Part shown: positions 48,472 through 61,156 of the stretch, one piece after another
Numbering within the stretch: the first letter of the stretch is position 1
Layout: the number at the start of each line of letters is the position of its first letter
NCBI RefSeq assembly: GCF_007655135.1
Contig: NC_045134.1
Span: 13,660,982 to 13,724,981, forward strand
Source: Punica granatum
Lineage: Eukaryota; Streptophyta; Magnoliopsida; Myrtales; Lythraceae
Length of the DNA stretch: 64,000 bases
Direction: 5' to 3'
Notes under the pieces: model-generated
What the model saw: the letters and a program-made list of their open reading frames with translations, nothing else
Database searches by the model: none
Told to the model about the DNA's origin: nothing
Position numbers and translations under genes: made by a program

Positions 48472-48785
48472 ACTCCTCCCCCCTCAGGTCGAATCTTGTC
48501 CTCAAGGTTCAAGGTTGGAAAGTGCTGCTTCAGGACCTCGACCGGCTCCCATGTTGCGTCCTCGTCTGGTAAGGCATTCCATCGAACCAAAGCTTCCCAG
48601 GTGTGCCCCCCGCTATGTGCAACCCATTGGTAGTCCCGAACATCAATAGGTACCAAGTCGGGAAGGCCGTCACTCGCATAAAGAGGGAGTGTGGGCTGTA
48701 TGGCTTGCCTCTTGCCTACCCGTCTCCTCAGCAGCGAAACATGGAACACGGGGTGAATTTTTGCATAATTCGGTAAGTTAACCAA
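48396..48785 (-). pseudogene. Integrase C-terminus and chromodomain, shifted frame
   Basis: Following a frameshift near 48780, this 129-aa frame reads HPVFHVSLLRRRVGKRQ, then WEALVRWNALPDEDATWEPV, the core of a plant chromodomain that tethers integration to chromatin. It ends inside the 3' LTR at 48396. Confidence 0.8.
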
Positions 48786-51700
48786 TAGGCTGCTACCCCA
48801 ACTCGTGTAATAACCTGAAATGACCCGAAGTACCGGCTAGTAAACTTTTTATTAGCTCTCTTGAACACTGAGTGTTGCCGGTATGGTTGGAGCTTCAAAT
48901 ACACCCAATCCCCGACTTCGAACTCCTCATCTCGGCGATATTTATTTGTGGCTGCCTTCATGCGGTTTTGAGCTGCTGCGAGGTTGGACTTTAATTCCCG
49001 CAATATCGCATCCCGAGCACGGATCTGCTCCTCTACTTCATTGATAGCCGTGGAATCGGGCTCATACCCCACCAACACCGGCGTCGGTCTTCCATACACC
49101 GCCTCAAAAGGCGTCATGGAAATTGATCTTTGATAGGTCGTGTTATACCAAGATTTTGCCCATGCCAAATAGCGCTCCCACAGCCGCAGTTAAAGATAGA
49201 CAAAACAACGCAAATATTGCTCGAGATATCAATTAACTACCTCCGTCTACCAGTCGGTTTGCAGGTGATAGGCGGAGCTCATTTTCAGCTTTGTGCCATG
49301 ATGCTTGAACAGCTCCCACCAAAATGAACTCATGAAGATGCGGTCACGGTCTGTGACGATCGACTCTGGAATGCCATGTAGCCACACGATCCCCCGAACG
49401 AATGCCTCGGCTACTTCCTTGGCTGAATAGGGGTGCCTGAGTGCAATAAAGTATGCGTACTTCGATAACCGATCTACCACGACTATAATCGAGTCCCTTC
49501 CCTGTGACCTCGGTAGCCCCTCAATAAAATCCATAGAAATGTCGGACCATACCTCGTCTGGGATTGGTAGTGACTCGAGTAACTCGGTCGGTCTCCGTGA
49601 ATCGCTCTTATTCCTTTGGCACGTATCGCATTCTTGCACATAACGAACCACATCCGTCTTCATCCCGGGCCACGAGAAAAGTTGCATGATCTGTTTGTAA
49701 GTCCGCAAAATTCCCGAGTGCCCTCCTATGACCAAATCGTAGAACTCATGCAATATTTTTCTCCTCAGTTCGAATGTGTCGGGCACCACCACTCGACCGG
49801 CCCTTACAAGGCAGCCTCATCTCAAATTAAATTCCCCCTCTAGTAGCTCCCCCCGACGAATATTCCGTAAAATCGGTCCCAGGTGTGGATCGCCCTCGGT
49901 TGCTTGCGAGATCTCAACCCACAGGTTCGAATAGGGGACTATGACAACCATAGTAATCGCCGCCTCCGCTCTTCGGGAAAGGGCATCGGCCGCCTTATTC
50001 TCGGTTCCCGGCTTGTACTCGATTCTATAGTCGAATCCGAGTACTTTGGTGATCCACTTTTGCTGTTCGGGCGTGACGATACGCTACTCAATGAGATATC
50101 GAAGGCTCCTTTGATCAGTCTGAATAGTAAATCGGCGCCCGAGCAAGTAAGTTCGCCAACAACGTACCGCTTCTAATATTGCCAACATCTCCTTCTCGTA
50201 GGTCGACCACGACTTCTTCGATTTATTGAGGCCCTTGCTTAGAAAAGCGAGCAGTCGGCCCTTCTGTGAAAGGACTACGCCAATGCCAGTGCCGGAAGCG
50301 TCCGCCTCGATCACGAATTCATCCTCAAAGTCAGGCAGTGCAAGGACGGGTGTCGCGGTCATTGCGGTCTTCAACGCATTAAAGGCTCCTTCAGCTTTGA
50401 TGCTCCACTCAAAACGACCCTTCTTCAAGAGATTCGTTAGGGGTCGTGCAATCCCGCCATAACCCTTCACGAACTTACGGTAATAGCCCGTTAATCCCAA
50501 AAACCCTCGTAATTCCGTGACTAATTTTGGTGGAGGCCATGATCTCATGGCCTCAATTTTATGATCGTCGACCCGCACGCCTCACCGTGAAATAAAGTGG
50601 CCAAGATACTCGACCTCTTCCTACCCAAAGAAACATTTCGAAGGCTTAGTTACGAATTGATTTTTACTCAGTACCTCAAGGACTTCCCGTAGGTGCCTCA
50701 TGTGCTCATCCCACGCCGGACTATAGATTAGCATGTAGTCAAAGAAGACGAGCACGAACTTCCGCAAGTAGGGCCGAAAAATGTTGTTCATGGTAGCTTG
50801 AAACGTGGACGGTGCATTGCACAATCCGAATGGCATCACCAAATATTCGTAGTGGCCGTTGTGAGTTCGGAAAGCCGTTTTAATGACGTCATCGGGATGC
50901 ACCCGAATTTGATGGTACCCAACCCTCAAGTCTAGTTTTGTGAACCACGACGCCCCGTGAAGCTCGTCTAGCATGTCGTCGATAGTGGGAATTGGAAATC
51001 GGTCCTTAATGGTAGCTTCATTGAGCGCCCTATAATCCGTGCAAAACCTCCAAGTGCCGTCTTTCTTCTTGACTAGGAAGACCGGAGATGAGAATGGGCT
51101 CGTACTCGGCCGGATCAACCCGGTCTTCAACATCTCTTTGACTTGCCTCTCGATCTCGTCCTTTTGAAAATGAGCATAGCGATACGAGGCGACATTCGCC
51201 GGCTTCGACTCATTCACCAGTCGAATGCGATGGTCAAATTCACGGGCAGGGGGAAGGCCCTTTGGTTTGGCCACTACCTCAGCAAACTCAATTAGCAACC
51301 GAGCCACTTCCTCGGCTATCCGCTTTTCCGCTCCGCCCTCAGCTACTATATTTACCCTTGCTTCGACAGCCATGAATAACTGCGCTCCCAACGTCACCTC
51401 TCGCACTACTGATTGGGCATCCACTACCCTCGTCCCCTCCGGAACTGCTCCCTTCAAAATGTGCCTCTTACCCTCCATCCCGAATTCCATCGTCATCGCT
51501 TTGTAATCCGTGAGTGTCGGACCCAATTGTTCTAGCCACGGCACCCCGAGAACTACCTCTACTCTGATTACCAGCAAAGCATAAAGAGTCACCTTAAACT
51601 CAACCTCCTGGACCCCGAGGATTACTCCTTCGTATCGTTGGTTACACACCGGCCGCTCGCCGTTGGCTACCCGCACCGCAAAGGGCTGCTGCCCTGTTTC

Positions 51701-52603
51701 GACTAACCTTAATCGCTTTGCCACCAGTGGGCCTATGAAATTCAGGCTTGCACCTCTGTCCACAAGCACCTGGACCTTATGTTGCCCGATTCGCCCACCA
51801 AACCGCATATTCTTGTGGTTTACCTGCCCCATTAATGCATGACTCAATATGTGCTTGGTTTCCTTAGTTAGTGGCTCCTCGACCGCCTTCCCCTCATCCT
51901 TTTCGACAACCTCAATTAACATCACCTTAATTCCACTGCACCTATGTCCAGGAACGAATTTCTCGTCACAATTAAAACATAAATTCTGCTCCCTATGCTG
52001 CTGCATCTCCTCCCATGTTAATCGGCGCGTTGATCCAAGATTAGCTCGTGGTAGGGGCTGGACAGCCTGTGCGCCCGCTCCTCTAGTTGCAGTTCTGAAG
52101 CCAGACCGAGCTGAACCGCCCCTTGCTCTCCGTGCACGCTGCAGTTGCTTGTCCTTCCTCTTTGTGAGCTCGATAGCAGTTTGCAAATCCTTCGGCCTCC
52201 ACATCCGCAGCTCTCCCGCAATCTCCTTATTTAACCAGGCCATGAATGCACCAAGTAGCGCACTCAGGTGCCAATGAGGGAGAGTGTTCATTAAGCGCTC
52301 AAACTCCCCCAAGTACTCCCGAAAGGCCCCTTTCTGCCATAGCTTGCTCATAGCCTCATTGTTGTCTTCATATTCCGAAGATCCGAACCTTACCAGCAAT
52401 CCCTTCTCAAATCGTCTCCACGACATTCTCTTTCGACGGTTCAAATGGTTGAACCATTGCCACCATTGATTTGCCTCTCCCTCCAGGTGGAATGTCGCCA
52501 GCCTCACGTGTTCCTCCTTGTCTACATCTTGCGCCGCAAAGTACTGCCTTGCGCGGTCCAACCAAACGCGCGGGTCCTCCCCCGAAAATCGTGGAAACTC
52601 CAT
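48729..52603 (-). pseudogene. gag-pol: Gag-protease-RT-RNase H-integrase polyprotein, multiply broken
   Basis: A single frame runs from 52603 to about 48780, broken by stops near 50621, 50581, 50083, 49820 and 49244. In order: a gag domain (EFPRFSGEDPRVWLDRARQYF); a zinc-knuckle remnant (CFNCDEKFVPGHRC); a protease core reading DRGAS instead of D[ST]GA; and an RT with KDGTWRFCTDYRALN and MPFGLCNAPSTFQ. The RT catalytic box reads FFDYMLIYS, with the second Asp lost. RNase H includes [15 protein letters not shown]. Integrase has a zinc site (GGHSG...CDTCQRNK), Asp residues in ISMDFIEGLP and IVTDRDR, and a stop in HLQTDW. It is a dead polyprotein of a Ty3 chromovirus. Confidence 0.88.
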
Positions 52604-52614
52604 CCTCGCGTGCC

Positions 52615-52887
52615 TTAACTTCTCCGTCCCGTGCCTCGACCTATAGCTCCGAATCGAGCCCTTAGCCTCAGAATTTGAGTCTCGGTCCTCAGCCTCCGAT
52701 CCGTGACTCGTAGCCGTCGTTGATGACGATGAACTGCTCCCTCTACGGCGGTGGCCTCCCGACCTCCCCGACCGACGCCGAGAGCTGAACTGCTATGACG
52801 ACACGACCGCGACAAGCTGGTTGAGCCGCCCCCTATCTCCTCCACAGATTGTTTGAGCCTTTCGAATCGTTCCCGATTCGTTGCCAT
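52615..52887 (-). pseudogene. gag: N-terminal leader of gag in another frame
   Basis: It opens MATNRERFERLKQSVEEIGG, similar to the start of chromovirus gag proteins, but lies in a different frame from the main gag-pol frame at 52603. A frameshift between them is likely. The rest of the frame is Arg-rich and probably spurious. Confidence 0.4.
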
Positions 52888-52955
52888 CGTCGTTGTTGAG
52901 ACCTTGATGCAATCTCCGCCTCGCTTTGAGCTAGGTCCCGATACGATCGTGACCT

Positions 52956-52968
52956 CGCTCTGATACCA
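52956..52968 (-). promoter_or_regulatory. Primer binding site (tRNA-iMet type)
   Basis: Minus-strand TGGTATCAGAGCG begins five bases after the 5' LTR. Confidence 0.9.
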
Positions 52969-52973
52969 ATTGT

Positions 52974-53304
52974 TGCAATCTCACGGTATCGAATGCTCTT
53001 GTCGATCAAGAACAAGAAAGAAATACTAGTTTTTTTTATTCCCCTTCCAACAATGTGCTAATCCCCAGTATATACTCGAAGGTTTAGCATGGTAACAGAA
53101 GATAACAAAGCACCCAAATCCTTGCGAGATCAAATCTTACCCGCAAGATCAATTGTCAATCCTAAATGATAAGGAAATTATTACGAAAATAGAAAATAAC
53201 TAAAAATACGAATAAAACGGATAAGTGCCTAATTGGCGCATCGCAGGTTCGGACGGGCTCGGTGTTGACTCCTCCTGACCTCCGGTGCTGAGTTGGTCCC
53301 ATCA
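52974..53304 (-). repeat. 5' LTR of the Reina-like element
   Basis: Near-identical direct repeat of 48142-48471. On the minus strand it is followed by the primer site, which fixes its role. Confidence 0.9.
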
Positions 53305-56300
53305 CAGGGGGGGTTTAAAGGGGGCTGTGATTTTTGTCTTGTCTATAGATTTTTGGGGAGCATAACGAGTTCTGGCATGTACTTTTCTACTTTTTACATT
53401 ACACTATGTTACTTGTCAAGAAAATCATATCTCAAATCCCATACTTACCAAATATTTACAGTGTATTGAAGTTGAAATGTCATACTTACAAAATGCTTGC
53501 AGATGTCAGATTTAGGATAGTAGTGTTCGTTATAGCAATACTTATGATACGGATAGGTATCGTATATAGAGAACTGGACAGCAATCGATTAATAAGCGCA
53601 CCATGCTAGATATTTAACTCGGTCTATATATAATCAAAGAGAAATGAACTCATGACAGCGCACAGTGGTATAGAAGTCATACCTCATATTCTGAAATCAC
53701 AAGATTGAAAGTATGGCACAAATCGCAAGGTTGCTAGCATGGCACATGAAACATTCAAGATGCCAAACATCATTCTTGCTGGTTAGAAACCACCAGTGAT
53801 CTATCACAGTGTTGAAACCTGCACATATCCTATGGAATAGAAATAGTAATCATTATTATGTGATCTATCTAAACATTAGCTGAACTTTCCAAAGTGGTTT
53901 CACATGCTGAACCTTCTTTATTTAATATTTACCTGGAGCTTCTTCAGCTGAGAGGACTGCCTTCAGTAAGCTTTCTGTACCCAAATAAGTGTTGCTCTCT
54001 AGGTGTTCTAAAACCAAGTTACACTACGGCAAAATAACACTCCTTCATCCTTCCAATGGAATTATACTTCCACCACAACTTTAAGTTCAGTGCATTTTCA
54101 TTTACTTGAAGGAGTTTTCTCAATATTTAATCATAAGAACTCAAAATTCCAGAACACCATGCAAAACCATATATAGCTTACTTTTCAAAAAAAATGCGTC
54201 GAACATTTTATTGGCAAGAGCAGCATGATAGGTGGTAGCTTAATAAGATACGGCTGGACTTGTGCAGCTGAAATGGTAATAAAATGTTATTTATGGTCGA
54301 TGAAAGAGTATAAGATGCAGCAAAAGGTTTGCCACAATCTTAAAACTTACGGGATTCTATCAGGAACAATCATGTGTGCTTTAATAAATTTGTTATAGCT
54401 ACCTAATGCATGAATGGCATTAAAAATATGCGGAGCAATGCAGATCAATGAGAACTAAATGAGCCAATAACAGTAATCATAAACATAAGCGATAATAACA
54501 ATTAAAAAAACCTTGAGTTTCTTTGTGAAAAGAGTTTCTGCCTTACCTTAGACAATTCAAGAACGCACATCATGAACAGTAATTGATGAGTGCCTAAAAA
54601 ATTGAACAGTATAGGTGGGAAGATAGTTGGGCTCCAACTTTAACTGATGAGTGCCTACGTACCTCTCCAAGCGAGGATCAGAGCCACGTAGTTCTTTTAA
54701 AAAGGGAAGCGAACCAAATTAGCTTGGGCATGAACTTAGTACCAGCTGAGGTTCATCACTTCTTGTAGAAGTACCATGCAAAACATTGACATTATATAAG
54801 TAACTATTATGTTTGGTTTTAGAATTAAGTAGAGTTGAGTTTTGATTTTAATTGAGTTGTAACGATTGTATTGTTGAATTATGAGAAAAAGTGTGAAAAA
54901 ATAATGAATAGGAGAAAAAGTAATGATTGTATTGTTGAATTGTGGAAAAAGTAATAGATAGTTGATAGAATTTAGTATTAAAAATTGAATTGAATTGTTA
55001 AAAAAATTGAAAAAAAAAAGAAAAAAGCAATAATTGTATTGTTGACTTTTGTTGTATAACGAGTAGAGTTAAAGTTATAGTTAAAATTTTAAAAATGTAG
55101 TTGTAAAACCAAACGGAGCGAGGTTTGAGCAATGAAACAAGATAGGACATGTATATTTGACCCTAAATTTATGCAAAGACATCAAAGGCAATTCAACTTT
55201 TAGAATAAAAAATCAAGCTAAAATAAGAGATAAGTAAACAAAATATACTTACAAGGGGAGACTTTTTCCTTTTGTAGAACTTAAATATGTATTCCCAAGA
55301 ACTCTTTTTTTTTGTGAAAATCACACGAGACTTTGACCAAGCATAGTGCTATTGGCACATTACATAAGAAAGGGCAAAATGCAAATGGTAAATGAATGGA
55401 GACCTATTTAAGATATGAAAACACTCACTTAAAGTCAGATATAACATCAGAATACGCATGTGACTTAAAAGATCCGTAAAAGAAAATTTTAGTTAAAGAA
55501 GGTTATTTAGGATTCCCAAAAACCGAATCCACCACGCAGCACCTAAATGAGTACAAAATACATAAATATCTTCAGCAGTTACTACCCGAAGTGGTACAAC
55601 CGCACTTTCTGATTAAGTCTAATGAAACACTCAGGCTCAGTGAAACATAACATACAGAGAAGGAATGTGAAGAAATGGCACATATAGATCAGAAACAGAC
55701 CCTCCTTAGGTCCATTAGTTACTGTAAGAATAATAGTATTGGTGAAAAAGTGCATTGATAGAAAGGCAACATTAGTATGAAATAATTCTTCTAAACTATT
55801 AGAGATCATGAGTAATGGAAACTTACCCTCGATAAATACAGATGAAAAGTTAAGCATCTAAAAATTATTTGATCAAGATGATGAGAAGCATGTACTTGTG
55901 CATACAAAAAATCTAGTATTCAAATCCTGTTATGTTAGTTAGAACTGCACGAACTGGTTCTGCATCTTTAATATCTTACATCTTACTCTAACAATCCCCA
56001 AACTTGTGGTTTTAGGTAAGTGATTGTTGTCTTGTTGCATCATGAAACTAAACAGATGATACGTGTTAAGGTGGAAAAAATGACATTCAAATCATATTAT
56101 CTTGGAACTTCATAAATTGATTTATCATAAAAAATACCAGAAGACATGAGTTCACTTACTCTTCCCAAGTAGCACCATAAAATGAAACAGCTTAGAGAAC
56201 CCAAAACCAGAAAGAATCTCTTCCACACATAACAGTGCTCCCAAAGGCCATGTTTTAAAACTGAAACTGAAACATTAGAAAGAAGAGTATGTTGACTTTT

Positions 56301-58436
56301 CTGATAAGAGCCGAATTGTTTGATCAAGGAAATGGGATAAAGAAGATTAGGTAGTTTATATTAAAGTACGCACGAGGCTTTTTGTTGTCCCAGTAAGAAG
56401 GCATAGTTCAAGAGGAATGGAATATAAATAATGGATAGGGAAATTAAAATAGTAAACACAACATACATAAACAGCAAACAAAGATTATGTAATTTAGAGT
56501 GATGATATCGAAGACAAGCTTTATAATGTAGCATCATTTACCATACCTAAAGAGGAATTTCAAAGTGATCGAGATGATCAACTGCCCCATTGGTATGAAG
56601 GAAAAAGTAATAACTCCAGAACGTGACAAAGAAAAGGGCAAGACTGGCCAGCTCCCACTATCTTAAGTGCAAGGGATTAAATTTCAAACAAGTAAAAGGG
56701 ATCTACATAAAGCAGCTACAAGAAAAGAGCAAAACCAACAAACAACGATTCTGATCGAAACTTATGCAGCATGGCCAGACATTCCTTGAATAAGTAAAGA
56801 TGGAGACAATAAATATTTCTCAAATCGAAAAATAAAACCAGCGCAGGAGGACGAGCAAAATAACACAGAATATATTTCTTGACGGAACCAAGAGGAATCT
56901 GGAAACCGTAGAAGCACGCATACTGCCATCTATTTTCCATAATGTAGGTACAGAAATTAGAAGGCACAGGAGGCAAGAGAGAAGCAAACCCAAAAACAAA
57001 AAAGTTCCATACAAGCCATTACTGAGCGTGCTTTCAGACTATGGTTGAATTTTTTAATTGTAGAGTGATATGAATATCATAAATTATCAGTTTCATATCA
57101 CGTCTAGTATGCTATCATTTTTTTGTCAATTTTAAACTGAGTTTTCTAATGTGGCACTGTCAAAGCACATGAAAGTCTTTCAAGTGGACTCGATGAGCAT
57201 TTAAATAATATCAAACTAAAAAAATAAAACGAAAAAACTGTAAAAACAAATAATAATATTTAAAAAATAATATTTAATTTAATAAAAGAAATAAATGATA
57301 TTAATTTTAATGAAAATGCATCTATTGATAATAATATCTACTTATACGTAATAGAAGAAAGGTATGCGCAAAATTAGTATTCCAATGATATATGTATGAA
57401 TAATAGGAAGTTGATAAATACTTTAAAATAATATAAATGATTTTTTAAAAGTAAGACTAATAATATATGAAAGTAATTACCAGGGAAGAAAAGCATGCAA
57501 TTAAAAATAATTTATTTCAAAAATAATGTTCAATTGATATATTTTTATGAATTAATAATTCTTCATTTAAATAAAATATCCTAAAAAATAGTTAGAAAAA
57601 TGAATACAAATTTTATTTTCATGAATACTCTTGGAATAGCACCCATACTTATAAAAAAAATTGGAAAAATTGACTCAAATAGATCCAAAATATCAAAATC
57701 AATAGCTTTAGGAAATTTTTAAAAAAAATTAAAAGGGAATTTGGAGCAGCGCCTATCACCTAGCGCACTCCAATTGGAGCTTGTCAAATGTCCTTGTCCC
57801 CCCACTATGGGGGGACAAAAGTAGGTCAACCCAGTTTGCCTAGTTAACAGCAATTAGGCTGGATGCCCCCCTTGTTGCGGATGCTCTAATGAGATGCTTG
57901 TCTGAATCGTGTCTCTATAGATCTAATCTAAGAAGACACAATCATTTCATGTCACCATAGAATATGGCCTAAGAAGCTATGAACCTTGCACTTCACTATA
58001 GACCCGAACTTGAGAAGATGCATGTTCATGGCATTTCCTTAGACCCTTGCTTTGGAGACGTCATTAAAAGGGCGTAACATGAGAAAGATCCGTTCCATTC
58101 TATTGTGTCACTTGCCTAGCACGTCTCCAAGAAAGCATCACCCTAGCCTAGTTTTGTTGTAGTGGGGGAAGAAGACCATAGGGCGGGGACCCTTGAAAAG
58201 TTAAGGGGAAAAAAAGAGAGAGGGGAAACTAGGTGGTGCGAATACAATGTACTTGAAAGGGAAATTAATTTATGGAGATGGATTGATATAATGTTCCGAG
58301 CAATTAACCGCAGCCACCACCCTCCATCGGGGTTGCCAGCCATCAAAACGGTGTTCGACGATCCCGATTTGGGGTGGTCTCCGGCAACCAGGCCCCCACC
58401 CCTGTCCCTTCTTCTCATTTCCCTTTCCCGAAGCTT
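53305..58436. other. Spacer with a MITE-like element, no gene supported
   Basis: The area has moderate GC but no protein family could be recognised in any frame. Frames near 55582-55857, 56097-56327 and 56716-57014 (minus) lack family features. A MITE-like element lies at 54811-55114, and CTTGTTGCGGATGCTCTAA near 57875 resembles the end of a common plant MITE without a recognised partner. Non-coding transcripts cannot be excluded. Confidence 0.4.
54811..55114. mobile_element. MITE-like element with GTTTGGTTTTA inverted ends
   Basis: The left end reads GTTTGGTTTTAG and the right end inverse reads GTTTGGTTTTAC. The inside repeats GATTGTATTGTTGAATT words three times and is A/T-rich with no coding. 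True ends may lie a few bases further out, and the target duplication was not resolved. Confidence 0.55.
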
Positions 58437-58461
58437 TATAAATATATATATATATATATAT
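58437..58461 (+). promoter_or_regulatory. TATA-like AT repeat upstream of the primer site
   Basis: TATAAATATATATATATATA could supply a TATA box for a pregenomic transcript, but it may also be an unrelated microsatellite. Confidence 0.25.
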
Positions 58462-58652
58462 CTTCCCATTTTCTTTTATTTCCAATGTCTTCTTTTGTTT
58501 TAATCATCCGCATGTACTCTTTGCCTAATATGGGCTAAAACTCTGAATAAATCTTCCATGTTGACCATCTATTTATGTTGATATTCTCTTATATCAGATT
58601 CTCGTTCTTCAGTACTCTATGATCCCCTAGTCGGTCCTCATATGGGGTAGAA

Positions 58653-58666
58653 TGGTATCAGAGCCA
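58653..58666 (+). promoter_or_regulatory. Primer binding site of the caulimovirid (tRNA-iMet)
   Basis: TGGTATCAGAGCCA matches the priming site that caulimovirids use for minus-strand synthesis. It lies 831 nt upstream of the movement-protein ATG, a typical long leader. Confidence 0.75.
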
Positions 58667-59483
58667 AGTGGGGATATGATGTATATGCTGTTCTTATGAT
58701 TAATTTCGGCGTCTAGTATAGGTCAATCTTTCCTAGATCCGCCTAAATGGCTGGTAGTATCTCACTCTGTATGATTCTTTAGAGTCTAGATCCATGCTTT
58801 ACACAATGAACTGAAGCTTGTAAACCTCAGGCAGAACATAGAAGCTCTAGTGTGTGTATCTCTAGTGTCTAGTTCAACAGTAGTCACAATAAATTGAAGT
58901 TGGTAAACTAGTAATGTAAGGAGCTCTAATGTCCATCTTGTCGCTCTAATGGTCCCTATACATTCTAATCCTTAAGTGCCTTTTCCTGTCCACTGATCTC
59001 GGTTTAGCATAAGTCCCGCTGGTTTAGGGTTGCGTTTTGGGTATCCAAGGGGGTTTGACGGCGTAAGGATACTGTCTAAGTAAATGGTGGTTGTTGGCAA
59101 GAGTAGAGTTATCTCCATGCACTATTATTGTTAAATCCAGGTACAACAGTTGGGGTAAGAACTAGATCTGAGGTGTTATACAATTATCTCTGTGCTCTAT
59201 TGTTGTTAGATCCAGGTACAACATTTGGGTAAGGTACTAGATCTAAGGAAGAAACACAGTGGTGAGGCTGCTTCGCATCCATGTATGTCTAGAACTTGAT
59301 CTTGAGAGAAGCTGAGATTTGAGAGTAAGTCCATGATAGCATCTCAGAACCACTTAGTAATTGGTCTATGATCGATAGGAGTTTCGGATAGGTATAGATT
59401 AGTGTACTGAAAGATGAGGAACTGATATGTTTGAATATCTTGACAAATATTTAAGATACTGGAAGATGTATTGTTTTTAAAAT

Positions 59484-60491
59484 ATGGATTTGTTTAGAGT
59501 GAATCCTTCGAGTGCATGCTCTTCTGAAAATTCCTTTGAAAATGAATCTGTTCTCAACAAAGAAGAGGTTAATTTGGAATGTTTTGATAAATCTATCGAT
59601 GATTGGGAAATCCCAAGAATCGCTTCAAAACAGATTTATAAAAACTCAAAATTCCATCAAATACTTTCAAAAACTGATTACACCATAACCACAGAGGAAA
59701 GGGACATTCCTTTAAAAAACTCATCACAAACCATAAAACTCTTAAACCAAGAGTCACTGAAAAAACATGAGGGAAAATACAACTTCATCCACATAGGGCT
59801 TGTCCAAGTCGGTGTAAAACCCCTAACCAGAGAAGTCTTAGATACATCAGTACTTTTAGTGCTTAGGGATGCTAGGCTCTTAAAATACCATGAATCCATC
59901 CTCGGAACGGTTAAGACTAGTCTGTGTGACGGACCAGTCCACTTTAACTGTTTCCCAAATTTCACCATGTCCCTCAAAGACCAAAACATTACACATGGCT
60001 TAACATTGCAGATTAAAACACACAATTACAAAATTGCTTTTGGATCAATCCCTTTAGCACTTGTGTATCGAGTCCATTACAAAACAATGGCCTCAGCGTT
60101 TGCAACAAAAGCCTTTAAACACAGTCCCAAAGAAGAAACCCTCATTTTCCAAGCGGACATTGCCAGGTCAAACACTGTAGTCCCAAGACCAATTAGGTGG
60201 AATGAAGTCACTCTTCCTGATGAATGGGCTTTAGAAGATGTAGTTGCCCCTGAGAAAATTCAAAATGAGGAACCTTGTCGAGTGAGCCAGTTCCAAGATG
60301 GTAGAGTTTCCATAAGCTTTCACCATAGGAGATCAGTCGACTTAGAATCAACCTCAAACCCTTCGATAAGATCTTCCTTTAGGTATCCTAAACCTAGTAG
60401 GAGATCTTTCAGTGTTGCCCCTTCAGGTGACACCTTCCAAACTGCTGCTGAAACCCCTTATAGGAGCACCAACCTTAGAGGAATTAGTAGC
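59484..60491 (+). pseudogene. Caulimovirid movement protein region (5' part of ORF1)
   Basis: The open frame starts at ATG 59484. Between about residues 80 and 250 it shows the 30K-superfamily movement-protein domain typical of caulimovirids, with a conserved RDARL segment, the region around FNCFPNF, and hydrophobic core strands. A Ser/Pro/Arg-rich linker follows. The viral frame is interrupted at 60492 by an inserted solo LTR, beyond which the reading runs into foreign sequence and stops at 60560. It would move virus between cells through plasmodesmata in an intact virus. Here it is a remnant. Confidence 0.75.
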
Positions 60492-61151
60492 TGTCAGCAC
60501 CCCATTTTGGTTCATCGGTCCAGGCAATGCCACCCAACAACGATCCAGGCTATGACTTGAGCATCGATACAGAAGAAGGCTCAACAGAGCAGCAAATTAC
60601 TATTCATTCTCAAGTCAACAGAGATAGGCAGATGATTCAAGCACATGACAGAGGAATATACGGAATCATCCAGTGGCATACGGAGCAAATAGAGAGCCTT
60701 AACAGCATCCAAACCGGTATTTTCAGAATAAAACACGTAAAAGTGCTATTTTTTACTGGTTTACTCGATCATCAGAAAATAGTCAATATTAGACTCCAAA
60801 AATCCCTCGTGATCCCAAATAGATGAAAAGTGTCTTCAAACGTATTTCGGAGTTCATCTGCTCTATACAGAGCAACTTTCAGAATACAGACAACTTTTCA
60901 GTGGGAGTCCAAAAATACCGACTCACCAGAGAAAAGTTAATGCTCGATGTCAGATACAGTCACATCCAACAATTATACAGAGCATAAGCATTGCTTCAGA
61001 TTGTCTTCCGAAAGTCACACAGACTCCTCAAATGACTTCCTTCTCACGCGTGTCCGTCACGCGTTCCATGGAAGGTGGACACTCCCAAGCCGAGTGATTT
61101 CAGGTCACGCGCATGCGGGCCCCAACGAGAGTCCACATTCGGGTCCGTACA
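60492..61151 (+). mobile_element. 660-bp solo LTR nested in the caulimovirid, TGTCAGCA family
   Basis: The element begins TGTCAGCACC and ends GGTCCGTACA, flanked by a perfect 5-bp duplication GTAGC (60487-60491 and 61152-61156). Its first 40 bp and its last 110 bp (GGAAGGTGGACACTCCCAAG, then CGCGCATGCG) match the ends of the 3.1-kb LTRs, while most of the middle is absent or different. It is therefore a shorter relative or a deletion derivative. The insertion is later than the viral copy it interrupts. Confidence 0.8.
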
Positions 61152-61156
61152 GTAGC

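Larger units (their letters stand above)
48142..53304 (-). mobile_element. Ty3 chromovirus (Reina-like) LTR retrotransposon, degenerate
   Basis: Direct repeats of about 330 bp (48142-48471 and 52974-53304, roughly 96% alike by eye) bracket a gag-pol region on the minus strand. The LTRs read TGATGG...GATTGCA in that sense. Next to the 5' LTR is a tRNA-Met primer site, and before the 3' LTR is a G-rich polypurine tract (GAGGGGGGAGGAG at about 48472-48486). Small size (5.16 kb), short LTRs and a C-terminal chromodomain point to the Reina group of chromoviruses. Stop codons and lost catalytic residues show it cannot move on its own. Flanks GGTGA and CAGGG do not form a target duplication. Confidence 0.9.

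Noticed and set aside
55582..57014. Three minus-strand frames of 64-91 aa
   Set aside because: No recognisable domain, no splice pattern that joins them, and hydrophobic AT-driven composition.
58143..58503. Frames of about 110 aa on both strands
   Set aside because: They contain a translated TA microsatellite (IYIYIY) and no family features.
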